A stretch of DNA of 64,000 nt. Origin: Ruminococcus_C sp963590855. GTDB taxonomy: Bacteria; Bacillota; Clostridia; Oscillospirales; Ruminococcaceae. Location of the stretch: assembly GCA_963590855.1 (NCBI GenBank), contig CAVAQT010000002.1:62001-126000 (forward strand), written 5' to 3'. Positions 59,255 through 64,000 of this stretch are shown piece by piece (the stretch's first letter is position 1; each line of letters opens with the position of its first letter). The notes beneath the pieces were generated by a model, which had not been told where the DNA came from, did not search any database, and worked only from the letters and a program-made list of their open reading frames with translations. Position numbers and translations under genes: made by a program.

Positions 59255-60457
59255 TCAGAAATGCAGATAATGTCCCATCTTGAACTGCTTGGTTTTGAGA
59301 TACCGCAGATTTTCCGGCTTTTCCGGAATGTCGATGGGGACACGCTCGGCAACGGTCAGCCCGTATTCGCCCAGTTCTGCAATCTTTTCCGGATTGTTGG
59401 TCATGAGCCGCAGAGAGGTTATGCCCAGGTGTTTCAGGATCTGTGCACCCACGCTGTAATCCCGGAGATCCGGCGCAAAGCCCAGTTTGATGTTTGCCTC
59501 TACGGTGTCCAGACCGTCCTCCTGTAGCTTATATGCCCGGATTTTGTTCAGCAGGCCAATGCCTCTGCCCTCCTGGCGCAGATAAACCAGAACGCCTCTG
59601 CCTTCTGCATTTATCATGTCCAGCGCACGGCTAAGCTGTTCGCCGCAGTCGCACCGGCAGGAACCGAACACATCACCGGTCAGGCACTCAGAGTGTACCC
59701 GGCAAAGTACCGGCTCGCCGTCTGCCACATCGCCCATGACCAGAGCAACATGCTCGTCACCGTTGATGGTGTTGCGGAAGCCAAACATCTGGAAATGGCC
59801 GTGAACGGTGGGCAGCTCTGCCCGCGCCACTTCCTCTACGAAGTTGTCGTGGTTCCGGCGGTAGTGCTGGAGTTCCCGGATGGTGATAAAGGACAGCTCG
59901 TGCTGCTTTGCAAAATCTGCCAGCTTTTCGCCGCGCATCATGGTGCCGTCATCGTCCATGATCTCACAGCAGAGTCCCACCTGGGTCAGTCCTGCCAGAC
60001 GCAGCAGGTCAACGGTTGCTTCGGTGTGGCCGTTCCGTTCCAGAACGCCGCCGGGCTTGGCTTCCAGCGGGAACATATGTCCCGGACGGCGGAAGTCGCC
60101 GGGGTGTGCTGCCGGATCGGCTGCCATGCGAGCCGTCAGACCACGCTCCACCGCAGAAATACCAGTGGTGGTGTCGATGTGGTCGATGGAAACCGTAAAC
60201 GCCGTCTCGTGGTTGTCTGTGTTGTGAGAAACCATCTGCGTCAGTCCCAGCCGGACGATATTGTCATGGCTCATGGGCATGCAGATTAGCCCCTTTGCCG
60301 CGCTTGCCATAAGGTTGACGTTTTCCGTGGTGGCGAACTGTCCGGCACAGATGAGGTCGCCCTCATTCTCCCGATCCGGATCGTCTGTCACCAGAATGCA
60401 CTTGCCGTTCCGCAAGTCCTGCAAAGCTTCTTCAATGGTGTTATATGTAATTGCCAT
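59255..60457 (-). CDS. ribBA: Bifunctional DHBP synthase / GTP cyclohydrolase II
   Basis: 400 residues; ATG after AAGGAGGTC. The N-terminal RibB half makes 3,4-dihydroxy-2-butanone 4-phosphate from ribulose 5-phosphate (LVTDDPDRENEGDLICAGQF, RPGHMFPLEAKPGGVLERNGHTEA-like segment). The C-terminal RibA half opens GTP: zinc site CLTGDVFGSCRCDCGEQL, and LRQEGRGIGLLNKIRAYKLQ. Supplies both precursors of the pathway. Third from the end of the operon. Confidence 0.97.
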   Translation of the reverse strand: MAITYNTIEEALQDLRNGKCILVTDDPDRENEGDLICAGQFATTENVNLMASAAKGLICMPMSHDNIVRLGLTQMVSHNTDNHETAFTVSIDHIDTTTGISAVERGLTARMAADPAAHPGDFRRPGHMFPLEAKPGGVLERNGHTEATVDLLRLAGLTQVGLCCEIMDDDGTMMRGEKLADFAKQHELSFITIRELQHYRRNHDNFVEEVARAELPTVHGHFQMFGFRNTINGDEHVALVMGDVADGEPVLCRVHSECLTGDVFGSCRCDCGEQLSRALDMINAEGRGVLVYLRQEGRGIGLLNKIRAYKLQEDGLDTVEANIKLGFAPDLRDYSVGAQILKHLGITSLRLMTNNPEKIAELGEYGLTVAERVPIDIPEKPENLRYLKTKQFKMGHYLHF

Positions 60458-60470
60458 AGAAATGACCTCC

Positions 60471-60953
60471 TTATTTGGATAGTTCGTCCCGTACCTGCAT
60501 CAGTGTATAACCCAACAGATTTTGTCCACGCCATTTTTCCGGAGAAAAACGGTCGCTGTCTGTCATGGACAGTCCGATGCCCCAGATCCTGTCATGTACC
60601 GAACATTCTGCCAGCAGATGCGGTGCAGTTGCCAGCAGTTCTTGCAGAAGCGGCTGGTTTTGCCGGAATTTTTCCAGCAGCCCCTCATAGACGATCTGCT
60701 GCCGGACTGCACTCCACTGGGAGTCCACATAGTTCCGGACGCTTCGCCCCAGAGCCTTGACAATGCCGGGGGAGTTGTTTTGCAGAATCTGCTGTGCAAT
60801 TTCGGTATCCTGAAACTGCAGGGCTTTCTGGTACATCATGTACTGTTCCATGTGGGCAAAGGAAATGCCGTCTTTCTCGAACGGCGAGGGGTACCAGTTG
60901 CTCAAATAGCCGTTTTCTTTTTCTGGATTGTGAAAACAAATGATATGCCGCAT
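60471..60953 (-). CDS. NADAR-family N-glycosidase (YbiA/COG3236) in the riboflavin operon
   Basis: 160 residues; ATG with AAAGGAGG upstream. The family start FHNPEKENGYLSNWYPSPF, the central EQYMMYQKALQFQD, the Arg-rich IVKALGRSV, and RIWGIGLSM are present. Members linked to riboflavin genes hydrolyse the N-glycosidic bond of early, reactive pathway intermediates (5-amino-6-ribosylaminouracil phosphate types) and are thought to limit damage; others remove ADP-ribose. Its place between ribE and ribBA, 14 bases each side, supports the riboflavin role. The activity is inferred from family and context. Confidence 0.92.
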   Translation of the reverse strand: MRHIICFHNPEKENGYLSNWYPSPFEKDGISFAHMEQYMMYQKALQFQDTEIAQQILQNNSPGIVKALGRSVRNYVDSQWSAVRQQIVYEGLLEKFRQNQPLLQELLATAPHLLAECSVHDRIWGIGLSMTDSDRFSPEKWRGQNLLGYTLMQVRDELSK

Positions 60954-60967
60954 ATGTGTTGCCTCCT

Positions 60968-61603
60968 TTAAAAGAATCCGTTCTGCTGCAACAGTTCCAG
61001 AGTGACACCGCTGCTTTTCGGCTGCATCAGCTTTTCCACATACTTCCCGATGATGTCCGTTTCCAGATTGACCATTTCGCCGGGATGATGTTTCAGAAGC
61101 GTGGTTTCCGCACCGGTGTGGGGAATCAGGCTCACGGTGAAGTCCGTGTGGGAAACTTTCGCTACCGTCAGGCTGATGCCGTCAATGGCGATAGAGCCCT
61201 TTTCCACCACATACCGGAGCAGTTCCGGTGCGGCGCTGATGGTCACCAATACGGCGTTGCCTTCCGGCTGCATGGAGCGGATCTTTCCTGTGCCGTCAAT
61301 GTGTCCGGCAACCATGTGTCCGCCGAATCTGCCGTTTGCCGCCATGGCGCGTTCCAGATTGACCTTTGCGCCGGGTTTCAGCAGCCCCAGGTTGCTTCGC
61401 CGCAGGGTCTCTGGCATGACATCCGCCGTGAAGTGATCTTCGCCCATGCGGATGACGGTCAGGCAGACACCGTTCACAGCAATGCTGTCACCGATGGCAG
61501 TGCCTTCCAGTACCTTGGATGCCGTCAGTTCCAGTTCGCATCGGTTCGGCGCTTGGTTCAGCCGCCGCACCGTGCCCATTTCTTCTACGATTCCGGTAAA
61601 CAT
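60968..61603 (-). CDS. ribE: Riboflavin synthase (alpha subunit)
   Basis: 211 residues from ATG 61603 (AAAGGAG 8 bases upstream). It dismutates two lumazines to riboflavin. Two tandem lumazine-binding repeats start MFTGIVEEMGTVRRL and HMVAGHIDGTGKIRSM; IAVNGVCLTV and IAIDGISLTV are the paired substrate loops. Its ATG overlaps the ribD stop by one base (TGATG), implying translational coupling. Confidence 0.97.
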   Translation of the reverse strand: MFTGIVEEMGTVRRLNQAPNRCELELTASKVLEGTAIGDSIAVNGVCLTVIRMGEDHFTADVMPETLRRSNLGLLKPGAKVNLERAMAANGRFGGHMVAGHIDGTGKIRSMQPEGNAVLVTISAAPELLRYVVEKGSIAIDGISLTVAKVSHTDFTVSLIPHTGAETTLLKHHPGEMVNLETDIIGKYVEKLMQPKSSGVTLELLQQNGFF

Positions 61604-62697
61604 CAGCATGACTCCTTTCGGGTGTATTCCAGCAGCAGATCCTGCCCCAGTCGTGTCACTGTGGGTGCAGACAGGAGCACTGCTTCGTCCGGCGTGGTGA
61701 TGCCCATGCCGCCGATGGGAGACAGGCCGTCACCGCCGAACAGCTTCGGTGCGGTGTAGACCTGTACCAGATCGCAGCAGCCTGCCTGCAATGCCGCAGC
61801 ATGGATGGATGCGCCGCCTTCGATGAGGACGCTGTCCAGACCGCGCTGTCCCAGCTGTGCCAGGCAATCCGCAATGGCAACATGCGCACCTTGGCATGCC
61901 GCTTCCAATACGGTTACGCCCTTTTGCTCCAGTGCCGCTTTCTTGGCACTGTCCTGGCGGCTGCAAAAGACAATGACCGGAACTTCGCCGGCAGTCTGAA
62001 CCAACTTGCTTTCCATGGGAATGCGCAGGTGCGTATCCAGTACCACGCGTACCGGCTGTGATGGATTTTCACAGCGGCAGGTGAGCATGGGGTCGTCTGC
62101 CAGAACTGTGCCGATGCCCACGCAGATGGCAGCGACACGCTTTCTCGTCTGCTGGACGTGAGCACGGGCAGCCTCTCCCGTCACCCATTTGGATGCACCG
62201 CCGGCGCAGGCGATCTTGCCGTCTGCGGTCATGGCATATTTCAAAATGGTGTAGGGCATCTTTGTGGTGATGTACCGGAAAAAGATGGGGTTCAGCTGGT
62301 CGCACTGTTCCCGGAGAAAGTCTGGGAACACTTCGATGCCATGTGCCCGGAGAAATGCAGCGCCCTTTCCGGAAACCAGAGGATTCGGGTCACGGGAACC
62401 GATATAGACCCGGCGAATGCCGCTTTCCACCAGCGCTTCGGTGCAGGGCGGCTGCTTGCCATGGTGACAGCAGGGTTCCAGGGTGACGTAGATGTCCGCT
62501 CCGGACGGGTCTTCAGTGCAGTGCTTCAGGGCGTTTCGTTCTGCATGCAGGTCACCGTATCGGGCGTGCCAGCCCTCACCGATGATGCGGTGATCTTTGA
62601 CAATCACGGCACCCACCAGAGGATTGGGATTGGTGAAGCCCGTACCGCGCCGCGCCAGCTGAATGGCACGTTCCATATAAAAGGAATGTTCTGTCAT
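61603..62697 (-). CDS. ribD: Bifunctional riboflavin deaminase/reductase RibD
   Basis: 364 residues from ATG 62697, with CGGAGGTG upstream; the longer frame crosses the riboswitch and is rejected. The deaminase half has the zinc site HAERNALKH and EPCCHHGKQPPCTEAL, with NPNPLVGAVIV for substrate. The reductase half (about 145-364) shows KYAMTADGKIACAGGASKWVTG and ADDPMLTCR, LIEGGASIHAAAL. It carries out steps two and three of riboflavin synthesis. First gene of the FMN-controlled operon. Confidence 0.97.
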   Translation of the reverse strand: MTEHSFYMERAIQLARRGTGFTNPNPLVGAVIVKDHRIIGEGWHARYGDLHAERNALKHCTEDPSGADIYVTLEPCCHHGKQPPCTEALVESGIRRVYIGSRDPNPLVSGKGAAFLRAHGIEVFPDFLREQCDQLNPIFFRYITTKMPYTILKYAMTADGKIACAGGASKWVTGEAARAHVQQTRKRVAAICVGIGTVLADDPMLTCRCENPSQPVRVVLDTHLRIPMESKLVQTAGEVPVIVFCSRQDSAKKAALEQKGVTVLEAACQGAHVAIADCLAQLGQRGLDSVLIEGGASIHAAALQAGCCDLVQVYTAPKLFGGDGLSPIGGMGITTPDEAVLLSAPTVTRLGQDLLLEYTRKESC

Positions 62698-62710
62698 GGA
62701 AACACCTCCG

Positions 62711-62750
62711 AAAATAAAAATGGCCCCGTCATGCAAAAGCACAACAGGGC
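62711..62750 (-). terminator. Expression-platform terminator of the FMN riboswitch
   Basis: On the minus strand GCCCTGT / ACGGGGC with a 14-base loop and then CATTTTTATTTT, between the aptamer and the ribD ribosome binding site. Confidence 0.75.
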
Positions 62751-62818
62751 AGTTCCGACAGCTGCACGTCCGGCAGCTGAAATTTTTTGTATGGGGGAAA
62801 CACGTCATATCATTACGC

Positions 62819-62950
62819 GGCTTCTCTCATCCGGACTATACCGTCGGTTTCGGAATCACACCGAATCAGCCAGTTTTGAAAACTGGTTCGCAGACTGCGG
62901 CATAAGCGCCGTTCACTGCCGGTTCTGAATTTCACAGTACCCTGAAGCTG
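62819..62950 (-). promoter_or_regulatory. FMN riboswitch (RFN element)
   Basis: On the minus strand the conserved core segments occur in order: CTTCAGGGTACTGTGAAATT, ACCGGCAGT, AGTCTGCGA, GATTCGGTGTGATTCCGAAA, CCGACGGTATAGTCCGGATG, and AGAGAAGC closing the first stem. FMN binding should favour the terminator at 62711 and switch off the rib operon. Confidence 0.95.
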
Positions 62951-63095
62951 TTTCTAGTATAGCACTGTTTTCAGCAGTTGTCAAGTAACTTTTTTATGGC
63001 AGGAACATTCATAAGAATTTCACCAAAAACGCCTTTTCCTGTGTTATAATAACTATGATTATCAAGAAGATCATCTGGGAAAGGGGTTCGATAGA

Positions 63096-63782
63096 ATGAC
63101 AGATGAGAACATGAAAAAGACCATCGCCGGGAACATTTCCCGGTACCGCAAGCAACTGGGTATGACACAACTTGATCTTTCTGAAAAGATCAATTATTCT
63201 GATAAAAGCATTTCCAAATGGGAGCGCGGCGACGGCGTTCCTGATGTTCTGACACTGGTGCAGCTGTCTGAAATTTTCGGGGTTTCTGTGGACGATCTGA
63301 TTTTTCCGCCCCAGGAGCAGCCAAAAGCTCCGGTAGAGTCAGAAGCATCCAAAAAGCACGCAAAATTGGGAGATTCTACGGACGGTAGATTCCGCTGGAG
63401 ACACTTTTTCATCACTCTACTCTCTATAGCAGGGGTCTGGCTGGTGGCAATTTTGATAATTTGCCTGTTTCAATACCTGGCACCTGGCGTGGCGGATCTG
63501 TGGGACAGCAGAGTGCTCTGCTATGCGGTGACCGGCTCCTTTGTGGTATTCCTGATCTTTGCCAGTCTCTGGTGGCCGCGGGCGTGGATCTTCATTGCCA
63601 TTACCGGGATCATCTGGGGCGCGGCGCTCTCTGTCTTTGTGACATTTTTCGGCGTTTCCGGCGGCTCAGTGATCTTTGCCCTGGCGGGTGTGTTGGAACT
63701 GCCTGTGGTGCTGTGCTATTTCTGGCGCTGCTCCGCAAGGCATCAGTGGCTTATCCCATATCCGTTTCCGCGGAAAAAGTAA
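63096..63782 (+). CDS. XRE-type helix-turn-helix regulator with membrane domain
   Basis: 228 residues; ATG after GGAAAGGGG. The N-terminal 70 residues are an XRE DNA-binding domain (NISRYRKQLGMTQLDLSEKI, SDKSISKWERGDGVPDVLTL). A Lys/Glu-rich linker leads to four membrane helices (about 105-130, 145-165, 168-188, 192-212). DNA-binding domain and membrane domain in one chain suggests a membrane-tethered regulator; similar proteins are frequent in Clostridia, with unknown signals. It is monocistronic and ends in a large hairpin. Confidence 0.87.
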   Translation: MTDENMKKTIAGNISRYRKQLGMTQLDLSEKINYSDKSISKWERGDGVPDVLTLVQLSEIFGVSVDDLIFPPQEQPKAPVESEASKKHAKLGDSTDGRFRWRHFFITLLSIAGVWLVAILIICLFQYLAPGVADLWDSRVLCYAVTGSFVVFLIFASLWWPRAWIFIAITGIIWGAALSVFVTFFGVSGGSVIFALAGVLELPVVLCYFWRCSARHQWLIPYPFPRKK

Positions 63783-63802
63783 CAGCAAAAAATAAGCACT
63801 TC

Positions 63803-63884
63803 GGCATAGGACTGCAATTGTGAAAACGATTTCGGACACATTATGATGAAATCGTTTTCATACTGCGATCCTATGCCTTTTTTT
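63803..63884 (+). terminator. Large hairpin terminator after the XRE gene
   Basis: GGCATAGGA / TCCTATGCC outer stem and TGAAAACGATTTC / GAAATCGTTTTCA inner stem, then TTTTTTT. At about 75 bases it is longer than an ordinary terminator. Confidence 0.8.
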
Positions 63885-63968
63885 GTTATAGAGTCAAAAA
63901 CTCTCCGACGGGTAGAGTGCTTTTGCACAGAAGTAGGTGGATTCTATCCGAAAAAAGGGATATACTAA

Positions 63969-64000
63969 ATGGTGCAAGAAACAAGGCAAACGCGCCAAGG
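63969..64000 (+). CDS. Possible start of a gene continuing beyond the window
   Basis: An ATG at 63969 opens a frame (MVQETRQTRQ) that runs to the last base; AAAAAAGGGA lies upstream, rather close to 9 bases away. Too little sequence for any family call, and it may be chance. Confidence 0.25.
   Translation, partial: MVQETRQTRQ

Overview
The window reads as a chromosomal segment of a cellulolytic, Gram-positive gut Clostridium-group bacterium, most likely a Ruminococcus (Oscillospiraceae). Evidence: four secreted proteins carry dockerin-type EF-hand repeats (a small protein at 2679, a leucine-rich-repeat protein at 22314, a GH10 xylanase at 33717 and a GH9 cellulase at 47716), joined in three of them by Thr-rich linkers as in ruminococcal cellulosomes; promoters are consensus TTGACA-17-TATAAT and ribosome binding sites are strong AGGAGG types. 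The species is an inference; R. champanellensis or a relative would fit. There is no prophage, CRISPR array, rRNA operon or recognisable transposase.

Layout. 1-6.3 kb: the end of a P-type-ATPase-like membrane protein, an LCP cell-wall protein with a long pentapeptide repeat, a small dockerin protein between two nearly identical terminators, and the TrkA-TrkH potassium system. 6.4-11.5 kb (minus): purL and the tRNA methylthiotransferase mtaB. 11.8-20.5 kb (plus): an HPr-like protein without the phospho-histidine, a DacA-like protein that has lost its catalytic motifs, pgi, a small P-loop protein, yceD-rpmF, der-plsY-gpsA and a LysR regulator. 20.5-25.8 kb: a collagen-like protein with a glycosyltransferase, an LRR-dockerin protein, a YwaF-like membrane protein and a nitroreductase.

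26-33.3 kb is a complete phosphate locus: an array of Pho-box-like hexamers, a circularly permuted PstS, PstC, PstA, PstB, PhoU, and a PhoP/PhoR-type two-component system, with two copies of a 101-bp palindromic repeat inside the operon. 33.3-36.9 kb holds the xylanase gene framed by an inverted pair of roughly 150-bp elements, and next to it a candidate type I toxin-antitoxin cluster: a 36-residue hydrophobic peptide gene with a convergent antisense RNA, plus a second antisense RNA beside what looks like a truncated toxin gene. 36.9-44.4 kb (minus): a cytoplasmic GH2 enzyme, two zinc-ribbon membrane proteins, DnaC-like and DnaD-like replication proteins, and an AbrB-type regulator. tRNA-Leu, tRNA-Arg and tRNA-Lys lie between 43.6 and 44.9 kb.

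45-57.7 kb: a serine beta-lactamase-family hydrolase, a cation/proton antiporter, a GH9 cellulase, an NAD-dependent dehydrogenase with the malate-type specificity Arg followed by malic enzyme (probable malate shunt to pyruvate), a ComEA-like HhH protein, and a highly expressed sugar-type ABC importer without its own ATPase. 57.9-63 kb (minus): a HAD phosphatase and the FMN-riboswitch-controlled riboflavin operon ribD-ribE-NADAR-ribBA-ribH. The window ends with an XRE-type membrane regulator.

Functionally the segment links plant-fibre degradation outside the cell (xylanase, cellulase, dockerin proteins) to sugar uptake, glycolysis (pgi), a malate bypass and phosphate homeostasis. Coordinates of promoters and hairpins were read by eye; no database search was possible.
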